From CAYPNF01 sp964411985 (GTDB lineage: Bacteria; Verrucomicrobiota; Verrucomicrobiia; Limisphaerales; J093), in contig CAYPNF010000110.1 of NCBI GenBank assembly GCA_964411985.1, forward strand, positions 1 through 11,353: 11,353 bases of DNA, written 5' to 3'. A program made the translations under genes and the position numbers. The notes beneath the pieces were generated by a model. That model did no database searches, had not been told where the DNA came from, and was given only the letters and a program-made list of their open reading frames with translations. This document shows, in pieces, positions 1-8,479 of the stretch (position 1 is the stretch's first letter; each line of letters opens with the position of its first letter).

Positions 1-11
1 ACACCCCTCCC

Positions 12-61
12 CACGAGTGCGTGAACCCCAAGGTGCCGCTTTTCCCTCCTTCACTCGCCCC
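12..61 (-). repeat. Partial copy (C) of a palindromic GA-rich intergenic element
   Basis: This segment matches the outer part of the complete element at 4268-4373, read in the opposite orientation. The AGTGCGTG block and the AGGTGCCGCTTT block are both present at the same spacing, and 24 of 27 positions over that stretch agree by eye. The similarity continues weakly as CCTCCT…CTCG and then stops just before the terminator of the neighbouring minus-strand gene. The second arm (CAAAGGGG…AGCGG) is absent, so the copy is truncated or eroded. It lies beyond the 3' end of the large minus-strand gene and codes for nothing recognisable. Confidence 0.6.
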
Positions 62-63
62 CA

Positions 64-97
64 TAAAAAGAAGAAACCGGGGCGAACCCCGGTTTCT
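64..97 (-). terminator. Intrinsic (Rho-independent) terminator of the 128-4012 gene
   Basis: Positions 72-82 (AGAAACCGGGG) and 87-97 (CCCCGGTTTCT) form a perfect 11-bp stem closed by a four-base loop. Read on the minus strand, the hairpin is followed at once by TCTTTTTA. That is the classic GC-rich stem plus U-tract. It lies about 30 bases past the TAA stop of the large minus-strand gene, where its transcript should end. Confidence 0.88.
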
Positions 98-127
98 CTG
101 AATTTCCTACCTGTTTACCAAGAAGGG

Positions 128-3100
128 TTACTTCTTGATCCGGCCGAACAGGGCCTTCTGAGCCGCGGCCGGGGTGAAGGTATACGGACTGGTCGCAGTC
201 ACGTCCTGCCACGGTCCGGTGATCGCTTCCGCCGCCTGGAGAGTGCCGCCACCAGTCCAACTGATGGTCACGCTTCCGTCGGTGTTCAGCTTGATCGAGT
301 CGATCTTCGGTCCATCTGGCTGGGCCGAGGCCGGCGCAAACAGCAGGTAATCGATGTCGCCGCTATCCGCCGTGAAGCGAACAGTCTGCTCGCCGCCCAA
401 GGTCACGATCGCAACTTCACCCGCGTCGTTGACCAGAGGAACGAGGTTGTTCTTGCCCCAACCGCCGGAGCCAGCTGCGACAAACTTGCCCATCGGCACG
501 ATAGTCTGGGTCGCGGTGGTAGCACCAGCGCTGATCATATCCAGCTTGCCCTTGAGTTGGCCAGCGCCGCGTCCGTCATAGGACAAGGCGGCCGTGACCG
601 CGTAGTTCCCAGCAGGGAATGTACGGGTGTAGTTCATCCAGTCACCGGTGCCGGTCCAACCCAGCTTGTAGTTAACAGTCATATCCCACGCACCACGGAA
701 CTTGCCCAGCTGGCCACCGAGGTTCTCGTTGATATTCTTGTTCGGGGTCTCACCTTTGCGGTAAACATCCGAGTCATTGCCGTCGTCGGAATCATAGTCC
801 ACTTTGGCGACTGCGCTCAGGTTGTTGTAGGCGTTGCCCTTGTACGGCATGACGCTGGCTTCTGCCTTGGTCTTGCCCGATTCGTAGTTGAAGTCTTCCG
901 CTTCGATCAGGAAGGTGCCGTTGATGATGACGGCCGCAGCGTCGCTGGTAGCTGACCCAGCGGCGTTGCTGACAACAACGTCATAGCTGGCGACGTCGGT
1001 TGCGCTCACGTTATTGAGCACCAAGCTAGCGCCAGTTGCGCCGGTGATAGGCTTGCTGGCCTTGCGCCACTGATAGCTCAGCGGGCGTTCTCCAAGGCCG
1101 ATTTCCACGCTCAGAGTTGCGGTGCCACCTGCAGCCACGGCCACGTTGGCAGGCTGAGTCTTGATCATCGGAGCGCCGGCGAACGGATCAGCATAGTACG
1201 AGAGGAAGCTGCCTGGGATCGGGCCAGTAGGAAGGGCCGTTGAGGGCTCTTTACGCCAGCCAACGTCCAAGTAATCACCGCCGCCGCCTTCTTTCCAGAG
1301 GCCGCGGATGAAGTACTTCTTACCAGCGACCAATGCGATCGGGTTGGAGGTACGAGGCATTTCCTCATACGTTGCGGCAGGCTGGGTGTATCCGTTGCAG
1401 CAGCCCGTCTCTTCCGCGATCTTGACCAACTTCGCTTCCGTATCGTCCGTGCTCAGCCACAGTTCCGAAGCGTCGTCACTGTGAACGAAGAAGCGATAGT
1501 TGCCCGATTCCGTGGGCGTAAGCCATGCCTGCATGCGGCCGCCGTAATTCTCGTGAGAATCGTCACCGTACACCGGCCTGCTGTTGAAGGCAGTGGTGAC
1601 CGCCTTGAAGGTCGGGCTGTCCGGATAACGAGGATCATCGGTCAGATTCACGACGGGAGTACCTGTGATGTTGTCCCAGGTCGCGAAGCCCATGTAACCA
1701 GTCAACAGGGCGAACGAACGCCACTCGTAGGAGGCATCAGACGGATTACCGGCGGCGTCTTTCACGCCTTTCGCGGTAAGGGTGTAGAGCGTATCAACGG
1801 CCTGTTGCGAGGTCGTCAGGCTCACGGTGTAGTCGTCCACGCGGGTGACGGCACTGATGGTTACACCATTGTTCAGCCCGTAATTCCCCGCGACAGTGGC
1901 CGAGGCATCGGTCACAGGTTCGGAGAAGAGGACGGTCACAGTCTTGAACCCGTCATTGCCAGAAGCCTTCACGATGGTGGCCGGCTTGTTGTCGGCATTG
2001 ACCGTGAGGGTCGCTTCTTTGCTGAAGACTTCCAGACCCGGGACGGCTACCTTCATCTTGATCTTGGCACCCGTGTCAGCCGTAGAGGCAACCCTGATGG
2101 TGTAGGTCTTAGCATTGGCACCCGGGATCGGAGCCCCGTTCTTGTACCATTGATAGAGGGCAGTCGTGGTGTAAGGCGACGTGAAGGTCGCATCCGCCGT
2201 GAAGGTGACTGGCTCGTTGGCGATCACCGTCGCGTCTGCCGGATCCTTGGTGATGGTGATCTCTGCGCCCACGGGATCCGATTTCGCTGTTCCCTCAGAC
2301 TTGAAGAACGGCAAGCCGATCGGAGGAAGAGCCGAAGCAGCTGTCTTGTCACCTTCTTTGCGCCAGGCAACTTGACCCCAGTCGCCACCGCCACCTTCCT
2401 TCACGAGGAAGAGGATACCGTAGGCCTTGCCGGCGGTCAGGGTTACAGGATCAGAAGTACGAGGCTGGGCAGCATGATCAACGCCAGGTTCCTGGAATGC
2501 AGCGCAGCAGCCGGTTTCCTCAGCGATCTGGGAAGCAAGATCGGCCTCAGGAATTGCTGCTCCGGCAGTATTCAGATAGAGTTGGGAAGCGTCGTCGCTG
2601 CGTACGAAGAAACGGTACGACCCGGTCTCCGTGGGAGTGATCGTGCCGGCGATGCGGACACCGTTGTTATCGCCATAGGTGTCGCCAAAAGTCGGCTCAC
2701 CATAAGACATCCACATATTCTTCAGGGTCATGGTGCGATCGGGAGAAGCGGGATACCGGGCGTCGCCAACAAGAAGATCCACTGCAGTCCCGGTAATCGG
2801 AGCTTCAGTACTACCATAGACCTTGGCGATCGCATAGTTCGGATCGTCTACGGTTGCCACCGTCTTGGCAGTAACAGAAACCCAATCCGACTTGTTCAAC
2901 GAAACGTCGAGGGCGCGCACCTTGAAGGTGTAGCTGGTCAACGGGGCCAGGTTGCGGACATCCGCGTTGGTGGCTACGATCTGACCGGGCAGCACGGTTC
3001 CGTTCTGCTCGATTTCGTAGGCCACGCGCATGGAGGCATCCGTCGAGGGACCCCAGTTCAGCACCACGCGGTTCGCGCCGATCACGGTCGCCACGAGGTC

Positions 3101-4012
3101 CGTCGGGGTCGTGGGCGGGGTGGTGTCAGCGGCAGCAGCCGCTGTGGTCAATTTGATGTTGTCGAAGTGGGTGTGCTCATCCGCACCACCAGTACGACCA
3201 GCGAGGACCAAACCGCCGGCAGACGGGAAGAAAGTGGTCTGGTACTGGTCCAGAACCTTCTTTCCTTTCCAGGTCACCGTCAGCTTGGATGCTGCGTCCA
3301 GTTCCACCGACAGTTTCGCCCAGCACAGGCCGGCCCAGGAGGCAGGCTCAAAGGCGGTATCCGGCAAGCCACCTGCCTGCCAGTAGGGGAGGTCGCGCGG
3401 ACCGGTCTGGAGTGAGGTGACGTCGTCACAGGCTCCGTTGCGAGTCGGCATCGCTTGCCTGAGGACGGTCACGTTGTCCACGCGCACGATGATACCTTCG
3501 ATATCGGCGCCATCGGGCAGCGCGTTGCCGCTCCAAGTATCGAAAATAACCGAGAGACCGGTCTTGGTGCCGGTTTCCACCGCACCGCTTGTCGCGAAAT
3601 CACTCGAGGAATGATTCACGAAAACGTCGTCGTTGGACCGGGCAAAGTTGAGGCTGAAGCCGTCCGCAGCGCGCTCGTTCTGCTGCGGGTTACCCACGCG
3701 CAAATCGCACTCGAAGGTGAAAGAGGAGACGATCTTTCCTCCGTCAATGTCAGGAAAGATAACGATAGAGGAAGAACCCCCGATAGGCCAGCAAACGCCG
3801 AGGAACCCGCCAGGGTTACCGCCGGTGTCCTTCCAATAAACAGAACTGCCGCTACCATCGGCAAATCCAGTCTGGTAGACCTCGATCGGATTCGTTCCTG
3901 ATGTGGGATCGGTTGTAAAGTCCCACGTCGCGCTTCCTCCGAAGGCGGAAGCTGCTGCCAAAAGTCCTGCTATTGCCAGGCCCGTTGGTTTTCCCATTCT
4001 AAGTTTTGTCAT
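128..4012 (-). CDS. Secreted multimodular carbohydrate-binding/adhesion protein (L-type lectin-like, FN3, two PA14, Ig-like, CBM6-like)
   Basis: This 1294-residue protein is probably exported and used to bind glycans or surfaces; no catalytic domain is visible. A Sec signal peptide (basic MTKLRMGK, hydrophobic LAIAGLLAAASA, cleavage near residues 23-28) leads into a concanavalin/L-type-lectin-like domain at about 28-290 (motifs ADGFSLNFA, GLSVIFDTW). Then follow FN3 (301-385), PA14 (387-575; FFVRSDDASQLYLN), Ig-like (582-673), SbsA/Big_5-like Ig (677-765; VLFSEPVTDASA), a second PA14 (772-940; FFVHSDDASELWLS), Ig-like (947-1031; SYQWRKASKPITGA), a CBM6-like domain (1033-1227; EAED start, GTGDWMNYTRTFPAGNY, DIDYLLF end) and a 59-residue C-terminal tail. 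Both PA14 copies carry an EETGCC insertion. The start at 4012 keeps the full signal peptide; the ATG at residue 6 is an alternative, and neither has a clear Shine-Dalgarno. The gene is transcribed away from the FG-GAP gene and ends at the 64-97 terminator. Domain calls are by motif recognition, so exact borders are approximate. Confidence 0.9.
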   Translation of the reverse strand: MTKLRMGKPTGLAIAGLLAAASAFGGSATWDFTTDPTSGTNPIEVYQTGFADGSGSSVYWKDTGGNPGGFLGVCWPIGGSSSIVIFPDIDGGKIVSSFTFECDLRVGNPQQNERAADGFSLNFARSNDDVFVNHSSSDFATSGAVETGTKTGLSVIFDTWSGNALPDGADIEGIIVRVDNVTVLRQAMPTRNGACDDVTSLQTGPRDLPYWQAGGLPDTAFEPASWAGLCWAKLSVELDAASKLTVTWKGKKVLDQYQTTFFPSAGGLVLAGRTGGADEHTHFDNIKLTTAAAAADTTPPTTPTDLVATVIGANRVVLNWGPSTDASMRVAYEIEQNGTVLPGQIVATNADVRNLAPLTSYTFKVRALDVSLNKSDWVSVTAKTVATVDDPNYAIAKVYGSTEAPITGTAVDLLVGDARYPASPDRTMTLKNMWMSYGEPTFGDTYGDNNGVRIAGTITPTETGSYRFFVRSDDASQLYLNTAGAAIPEADLASQIAEETGCCAAFQEPGVDHAAQPRTSDPVTLTAGKAYGILFLVKEGGGGDWGQVAWRKEGDKTAASALPPIGLPFFKSEGTAKSDPVGAEITITKDPADATVIANEPVTFTADATFTSPYTTTALYQWYKNGAPIPGANAKTYTIRVASTADTGAKIKMKVAVPGLEVFSKEATLTVNADNKPATIVKASGNDGFKTVTVLFSEPVTDASATVAGNYGLNNGVTISAVTRVDDYTVSLTTSQQAVDTLYTLTAKGVKDAAGNPSDASYEWRSFALLTGYMGFATWDNITGTPVVNLTDDPRYPDSPTFKAVTTAFNSRPVYGDDSHENYGGRMQAWLTPTESGNYRFFVHSDDASELWLSTDDTEAKLVKIAEETGCCNGYTQPAATYEEMPRTSNPIALVAGKKYFIRGLWKEGGGGDYLDVGWRKEPSTALPTGPIPGSFLSYYADPFAGAPMIKTQPANVAVAAGGTATLSVEIGLGERPLSYQWRKASKPITGATGASLVLNNVSATDVASYDVVVSNAAGSATSDAAAVIINGTFLIEAEDFNYESGKTKAEASVMPYKGNAYNNLSAVAKVDYDSDDGNDSDVYRKGETPNKNINENLGGQLGKFRGAWDMTVNYKLGWTGTGDWMNYTRTFPAGNYAVTAALSYDGRGAGQLKGKLDMISAGATTATQTIVPMGKFVAAGSGGWGKNNLVPLVNDAGEVAIVTLGGEQTVRFTADSGDIDYLLFAPASAQPDGPKIDSIKLNTDGSVTISWTGGGTLQAAEAITGPWQDVTATSPYTFTPAAAQKALFGRIKK

Positions 4013-4267
4013 AGAATACTAGTTGGTTTGGTACACACATTTAGGGCATACAGCTCCACGAGGATGAACTCGCGAAGTTGGTTGCCTGTGACTACGGAAA
4101 AATATCTAGCAGATGCTTTGGGTGGAGCGCAAGGGTTTTGTGGTGATTTTGCTGTTTTGCGGTGTATGCGGTTTTTTCGGTCACTTTATAGCTCTTTTGA
4201 GGAAAAATTATCGTCCGGAGTATCGGCTATGTCCCCATAAACTAGCCTTCTGCGACAGCTCTTGGAG

Positions 4268-4373
4268 ATGCGGTGAGCAGCGCAGCGATGTACCGCTTTT
4301 TCTCCTTTGAGTGGGACGAGGACGAGCAGGAGGCAAAGGGGAAAGCGGCACCTGGGGGCGCACGCACTGCTCC
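4268..4373 (+). repeat. Palindromic GA-rich intergenic element, copy A (complete)
   Basis: This copy sets the reference orientation. The element begins ATGCGGTG and ends CACGCACTGCTCC. Inside are inverted arms at 4293-4309 (CCGCTTTTTCTCCTTTG) and 4334-4348 (CAAAGGGGAAAGCGG) around a loop containing GTGGGACGAGGACGAGCA. The outer ends are also imperfectly inverted (ATGCGGTG against the complement of CGCACT), so the whole unit can fold as one long imperfect hairpin. A second copy in inverse orientation lies at 11105-11219 and a fragment at 12-61. It has no coding capacity and looks like a small non-autonomous repeat or REP-like sequence. It sits upstream of the FG-GAP gene and could influence its expression (inference). 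Confidence 0.75.
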
Positions 4374-4396
4374 AAGACCTGCCGAATTTACATGGG
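4372..4396 (+). repeat. Satellite motif CCAAGACCTG(G)CGGAATT, copy 1
   Basis: The sequence CCAAGACCTGCCGAATTT followed by CATGGG abuts the palindromic element. It matches, with a few differences, the complement of 11247-11271, where CCAAGACCTGGCGGAATTCC is likewise followed by CATGGG. A shorter 15-base copy is the complement of 10937-10951. The shared order around the palindromic element suggests it is part of a larger composite repeat. Confidence 0.6.
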
Positions 4397-4401
4397 CCTT
4401 C

Positions 4402-4420
4402 GGAAAGCGGCCCGCTTTTT
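4402..4420 (+). other. Short hairpin upstream of the FG-GAP gene
   Basis: AAAGCG (4404-4409) pairs with CGCTTT (4413-4418) across a three-base GCC loop. Two G-T pairs can extend the stem, and it runs into a short T stretch. It resembles a weak terminator or leader hairpin about 50 bases before the start codon at 4469. It may instead be a leftover arm of the neighbouring palindromic repeat, which shares the GAAAGCGG string. Its function is unproven. Confidence 0.25.
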
Positions 4421-4468
4421 CCTTGCGAATTCGCCGGGCAACGTCTGAAGCTTCCCCGCTAAACTAGA

Positions 4469-7400
4469 ATGCGACCCTTCCAAACCACGATTTGCTCTAT
4501 CGAGCCAAGCGGATCCAGCAAGGTCCACCTCAAAACGGCGTTATTCTTGTTTGTTTCGTTTTATTATTTTACAGCATTTCCGCATAGTGAAGAGAACTTT
4601 CGCAGTTCTCGTGTCGAGCTCACAAACACGCGCCCTGCCGGTTTCACGCTTCTTCCCCCCTCCGTCACGGGCGTCCAGTTCAAGAATTACCTTCCGGAAT
4701 CCAGACACTTGACCAATGGCATCCTTCTGAACGGTGCGGGAGTCGCCTTAGGAGATGTGGATGGAGACGGTTTGTGCGATATCTACCTCTGCCGTTCGGA
4801 GGGATCCAATGCGCTCTATCGCAACCTGGGCAACTGGCGGTTTGCGGACTTTACTGAAGCGGCGCAGGTAGGTTGCGCGAAACTAACTTCCACCGGGGCG
4901 GTTCTGGCGGACTTGGACGGTGATGGCGACCTCGACCTGGCGGTCAACACGGTAGGAAACGGCACGAGAGTCTTCCTCAACGATGGGAAGGGACACTTCC
5001 AGCTCGCTTGGACGTTGAACCCACGAGTGGCAGGCATGACCTTGGCGGTGGCGGATGTCGACGGCGACGGCTTCTTGGATCTGTACATCGCCAATCACCG
5101 GACCTCCGCACTCATGGACATACCGAATGCCCGATTTACCTTCCACACGGTGGATGGCAAGAGCGAGATCGAAACGGTTAAGGGGCGGCCTGTGACCGAT
5201 CCCGATCTGAAAGACCGGTTTGTTCAGGATGGGCAGGGTGGGATCAAGGAGCTGGGGGAGACAGACCTGTTCCTGAGAAACCAGGGGGGGACCAACTGGG
5301 TGGCGGTACCTTTCACTTCAGGAGCGTTTGAGGACGAAAAGGGGGTGCCACTAGCGGCAGCACCACGAGGATGGGCTTTAACCGCGGCTTTCCACGACGT
5401 AAACGGGGATGGGCTGCCCGATCTCTACGTATGCCACGACTTTCAGGTGGAAGACGAGTTCTGGATCAACCAGGGCGGTGGGAAGTTCCGGCGCATCGAC
5501 CCCTTAGCCCAGAGGAAGCTGCCAATGTCCTCGATGGCGGTGGACTTCGGAGACATCAACGGTGACGGTGCGGTGGATTTCCTGACCTTGGACATGATGA
5601 GCCGAAGCCATCGGGAACGGATGCTCTTCTTCAAGGAACGGCCGCCGGTGGTCCATACCCCGGGACTGATTCTGAACCGTCCCCAGTACGAGATGAACAC
5701 GCTTTTCCTGAACCGGGGTGACACGACGTTTGCCGAAATAGCACAACTCAGCGGGTTGGAAGCGACAGAATGGGCGTGGAGTTGCCTTTTCACGGACGTG
5801 GATTTGGACGGTTGGCAAGATGTCTTGATCGTCAACGGCATGGAACGGGCTGGCCGGGACCTCGACGTGGCGGAACAGATCAAGAAGCTGCGGACCACCC
5901 GGAGACTTTCGGACGCAGAGGTCTACGAATCGCGCCGGATGTACCCGCGCCAAGCCACGGCCAATCTGGCTTTCCGCAACCGTGGGGACCTGACTTTTGA
6001 GGAGGTAGGCGGCGCCTGGGGATTTGCATGGAAGGGGGTATCCAGCAGCATGGCTCAGGCCGATCTCGATAACGATGGAGATCTGGATGTGGTCGTGAAC
6101 AACCTGAACGATTACGCGGGCATCTTCCGTAACGAGACGACGGCTCCGAGAATAGCGGTCCGCCTGGCAGGCCTCCCTCCCAACAGCCGGGGGATCGGTG
6201 CCCGCATCCGCGTGCAGGGAGGGGCAGTACCCCTGCAATCCCAGGAAATGACCAGTGGCGGTCGCTATCTTTCTGGTGATGATTCCGTGCGGTGTTTCGC
6301 GGCAGGGAGCGTGACCAACCGACTCCGCATCGAGGTGATTTGGCGCAACGGCCGCCTCAGCACCTTGGAGAATCTTGAGCCCAACCGGATTTACGAGATC
6401 GACGAAAAGCAGGCTGTGGAAGCGGCAAAGCCCCCTCCGTCCCAACCTGCTCCACCCTGGTTTCAAGACGTGAGCGCCTCCATCGAGCATACGCATCACC
6501 AGGAGACCTTTGATGATTTCTCCCGGCAACCATTACTGCCGAATCGGCTGAGCCAGCTCGGACCGGGCATCACGTGGTTGGATCTGGACGGGGATGGGCA
6601 TGAGGATCTGATCGTAGGGGCAGGTCGAGGCGGCAGGCTGGGCTGCTTCCGAGGGGATGGCCGAGGTGGATTCGCCGCCGCCAGCAACCCGGGGTTTACG
6701 GCGTTGCTTCAGCAAGACTCCACCACGGTTCTGGGATGGAACGTGGCGTCCGGAGCGCCTTCACTGCTGGTAGGACTAGCCAATTATCCAGAAGGACCTG
6801 GCACGGGCGTGGCCGTGCAGACGCAGGAACCCGAGGTCCAGAAACCTGGCGTCGTGCTGGAAAAGGTGGAATCCAGTACGGGGCCGATGGCACTGGCTGA
6901 CCTGGACGGCGAGGGTCACTGGAGGCTTCTGGTAGGGGGCCGGGTCATAGGGGGTAAGTATCCAGCAGTCGCCACTTCCCGCTTGCTGGCATGGAAGGAA
7001 GGTCGATGGACACTAGACGAAGAGAACTCCAAAGCCTTGCAAGACATAGGGTTAGTCAGCGGCGCTCTTTTCTGTGATCTGAATGGGGACGGGCTTCCGG
7101 AACTGGTGTTGGCCTGCGAGTGGGGACCCATCCGGATCTTCCAAAACGAGAAGGGGAGACTCACCGAGGTAACTGGGAAGCTGGGCATGACCAACTATGT
7201 GGGCTGGTGGAATAGCGTAGCCGCAGGCGACTTCGATGGAGATGGGAGGATCGACCTTGCGGCGAGCAACTGGGGAAGGAATACCAAGTACGAAGCGCAT
7301 CGGCAACGTCCCCTGCAGCTCTACTATGGCGATTTCCTGGGCGATGGCTCGGTGGAAACCATCGAAGCTCACTGGGAGCCGCAACTCCAGAAGAACGTGC

Positions 7401-8185
7401 CCGAGCGCCAACTCAACCCTCTCGCAAATGCCCTCCCTTTCCTCCGGGAGAGGTTCAGTTCCCACCGGACGTTCGGTGCCGCTGGAATGGAGGACATTCT
7501 GGGACCCCGTTTGGCTCAGGCAAAGCTGCTCACCGCAAACTGGCTGGAGAGCACCGTCTTTCTCAACCGTGGAGACCATTTCGAAGCCCGCACTTTGCCA
7601 GTCCAGGCCCAGATGTCGCCTGCGTTTGGCATCTGCGTGGGGGACGCCGACGGTGATGGTCGTGAGGATCTTTTCCTGGCGCAGAACTTCTTCGATGCCC
7701 AACCTGAGACCGCAAGGTATGACGCGGGAAGGGGGTTGTGGCTGAGAGGCGATGGCCAAGGCGGGTTTATAGCCGTGGACGGCGCCGTCAGCGGAGTCCG
7801 CATCTATGGCGAACAAAGGGGAGCAGCACTGGCTGACTTTGACGAGGACGGGAGGGTGGATCTGGCAGTGGGGCAGAATGGAGGGCCGACCAAGCTTTAC
7901 CGAAACGCCGCTGCCAAACCGGGGATCCGCGTTCGCCTCAAAGGACCCGCGAGCAACCCGCGGGGAATTGGGGCTGCCATCGCCCTATCCTTCCAAGGGA
8001 GGAAGGGGCCGGTTCGGGAGATCCACGCGGGGTCGGGGTACTGGTCGCAGGATTCCGCAGTGCAGGTCCTGGGTGATCCTGAACAACAGGCGACGGGAGT
8101 ATGGGTGAGGTGGCCTGGTGGCAGGACGGTGGAAGTCCCGGTCGAAGCGAAAGAGCGTCCGACGCAGATTACCATTGCGTATTGA
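4469..8185 (+). CDS. Exported FG-GAP/VCBS-repeat protein with two CRTAC1/ASPIC-UnbV-like modules
   Basis: This 1238-residue protein should act outside the cytoplasm: a hydrophobic segment at about 24-37 (ALFLFVSFYYFTAF) follows a basic N-terminus. It contains two similar halves. Half 1 has seven calcium-loop motifs of DxDxDGxxD type, starting at residues 96, 148, 196, 310, 362, 443 and 532. It ends with an ASPIC/UnbV domain at about 571-645 (NSRGIGARI, TSGGRYLSGDD, IEVIWRNGR). Half 2 opens with DDFSRQPLLPNRLSQLGPG and has motifs at 705, 811 (degenerate), 870, 921, 1059 and 1123, then a second ASPIC/UnbV domain at about 1163-1236 (NPRGIGAAI, HAGSGYWSQDS, VWVRWPGGR). Such motifs are typical of calcium-binding beta-propellers, and the length fits the long CRTAC1-family proteins of Bacteroidota, Planctomycetota and Verrucomicrobiota. 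The exact role and ligand are unknown. The ATG at 4469 is the first start after an in-frame TAA at 4460; no Shine-Dalgarno is evident. A hairpin repeat begins 9 bases after the TGA stop. Confidence 0.92.
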   Translation: MRPFQTTICSIEPSGSSKVHLKTALFLFVSFYYFTAFPHSEENFRSSRVELTNTRPAGFTLLPPSVTGVQFKNYLPESRHLTNGILLNGAGVALGDVDGDGLCDIYLCRSEGSNALYRNLGNWRFADFTEAAQVGCAKLTSTGAVLADLDGDGDLDLAVNTVGNGTRVFLNDGKGHFQLAWTLNPRVAGMTLAVADVDGDGFLDLYIANHRTSALMDIPNARFTFHTVDGKSEIETVKGRPVTDPDLKDRFVQDGQGGIKELGETDLFLRNQGGTNWVAVPFTSGAFEDEKGVPLAAAPRGWALTAAFHDVNGDGLPDLYVCHDFQVEDEFWINQGGGKFRRIDPLAQRKLPMSSMAVDFGDINGDGAVDFLTLDMMSRSHRERMLFFKERPPVVHTPGLILNRPQYEMNTLFLNRGDTTFAEIAQLSGLEATEWAWSCLFTDVDLDGWQDVLIVNGMERAGRDLDVAEQIKKLRTTRRLSDAEVYESRRMYPRQATANLAFRNRGDLTFEEVGGAWGFAWKGVSSSMAQADLDNDGDLDVVVNNLNDYAGIFRNETTAPRIAVRLAGLPPNSRGIGARIRVQGGAVPLQSQEMTSGGRYLSGDDSVRCFAAGSVTNRLRIEVIWRNGRLSTLENLEPNRIYEIDEKQAVEAAKPPPSQPAPPWFQDVSASIEHTHHQETFDDFSRQPLLPNRLSQLGPGITWLDLDGDGHEDLIVGAGRGGRLGCFRGDGRGGFAAASNPGFTALLQQDSTTVLGWNVASGAPSLLVGLANYPEGPGTGVAVQTQEPEVQKPGVVLEKVESSTGPMALADLDGEGHWRLLVGGRVIGGKYPAVATSRLLAWKEGRWTLDEENSKALQDIGLVSGALFCDLNGDGLPELVLACEWGPIRIFQNEKGRLTEVTGKLGMTNYVGWWNSVAAGDFDGDGRIDLAASNWGRNTKYEAHRQRPLQLYYGDFLGDGSVETIEAHWEPQLQKNVPERQLNPLANALPFLRERFSSHRTFGAAGMEDILGPRLAQAKLLTANWLESTVFLNRGDHFEARTLPVQAQMSPAFGICVGDADGDGREDLFLAQNFFDAQPETARYDAGRGLWLRGDGQGGFIAVDGAVSGVRIYGEQRGAALADFDEDGRVDLAVGQNGGPTKLYRNAAAKPGIRVRLKGPASNPRGIGAAIALSFQGRKGPVREIHAGSGYWSQDSAVQVLGDPEQQATGVWVRWPGGRTVEVPVEAKERPTQITIAY

Positions 8186-8197
8186 GAACTCGCGTAG

Positions 8198-8217
8198 TCG
8201 CCTTTGGCAAAAGGCGA
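8198..8217 (+). terminator. Hairpin after the FG-GAP gene, possible terminator or 3'-end stabiliser
   Basis: TCGCCTTT (8198-8205) and AAAGGCGA (8210-8217) form a perfect 8-bp stem with a GGCA loop, 13 bases past the TGA stop at 8183-8185. It is the first of three such hairpins in the tandem array; the others are at 8329-8348 and 8546-8565. The following bases are C/T-rich rather than a pure T run, so intrinsic termination may be weak. Its position still suits a transcript-end or mRNA-protecting role. Confidence 0.4.
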
Positions 8218-8379
8218 GTGACTTCTCCCCTCCCCCACCAGCGCGCTCTGCCGAGCACGGCTACAAGAGGCCGGTACTTGGCTGAATCTTGCGCCGTCTG
8301 CCGACGGCGGCTACCCACCTCCAGGTAGTCGCCTTTGGCAAAAGGCGAGTGACTTCTCCCCTCCCCCACCAGCGCGCTC

Positions 8380-8479
8380 NNNNNNNNNNNNNNNNNNNNN
8401 NNNNNNNNNNNNNNNNNNNNNNNNNNNNNNNNNNNNNNNNNNNNNNNNNNNNNNNNNNNNNNNNNNNNNNNNNNNNNNN
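8380..8479. other. Assembly gap (100 N)
   Basis: Exactly 100 Ns, a conventional placeholder for a gap of unknown size. The flanks match unit 1 of the tandem repeat on both sides. The left flank stops at GCGCGCTC and the right flank resumes at ACAAGAGG; in unit 1 these are separated by only 14 bases (8249-8262). The gap is therefore inside a repeat unit. Confidence 0.98.

Larger units (their letters stand above)
4013..4468. promoter_or_regulatory. Divergent intergenic region, presumed to hold both promoters
   Basis: This 456-bp space separates two divergently transcribed large genes, so promoters in both directions are expected here. Roughly 4130-4230 is noticeably T-rich compared with the GC-rich surroundings and is the most promoter-like part. 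I could not find a convincing pair of -35/-10 boxes with normal spacing on either strand, and neither start codon is preceded by a clear ribosome-binding site. The second half (4268-4396) is occupied by a repeat element, described separately. No small gene is supported here; the short open frames have no recognisable product. Confidence 0.4.

Noticed and set aside
17..955. Plus-strand open frame (312 codons) near the window start
   Set aside because: It runs through the intrinsic terminator and then antisense to the CBM6 end of the minus-strand gene. The composition is shadow-like with no domains.
1481..3415. Long plus-strand open frame (644 codons) opposite the large lectin/PA14 gene
   Set aside because: Antisense shadow of the GC-rich minus-strand gene. 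Its translation has no recognisable domain, while the minus frame shows clear PA14, Ig and FN3 motifs over the same bases.
4028..4467. Short plus-strand open frames in the divergent intergenic region
   Set aside because: No recognisable product, no ribosome-binding site, and the DEDEQE-like string comes from the repeat element.
5504..6529. Minus-strand open frame (341 codons) inside the FG-GAP gene
   Set aside because: Opposite a frame with regular DxDxDGxxD motifs; no motif or start signal of its own. The same applies to 7052-7816 on the minus strand.
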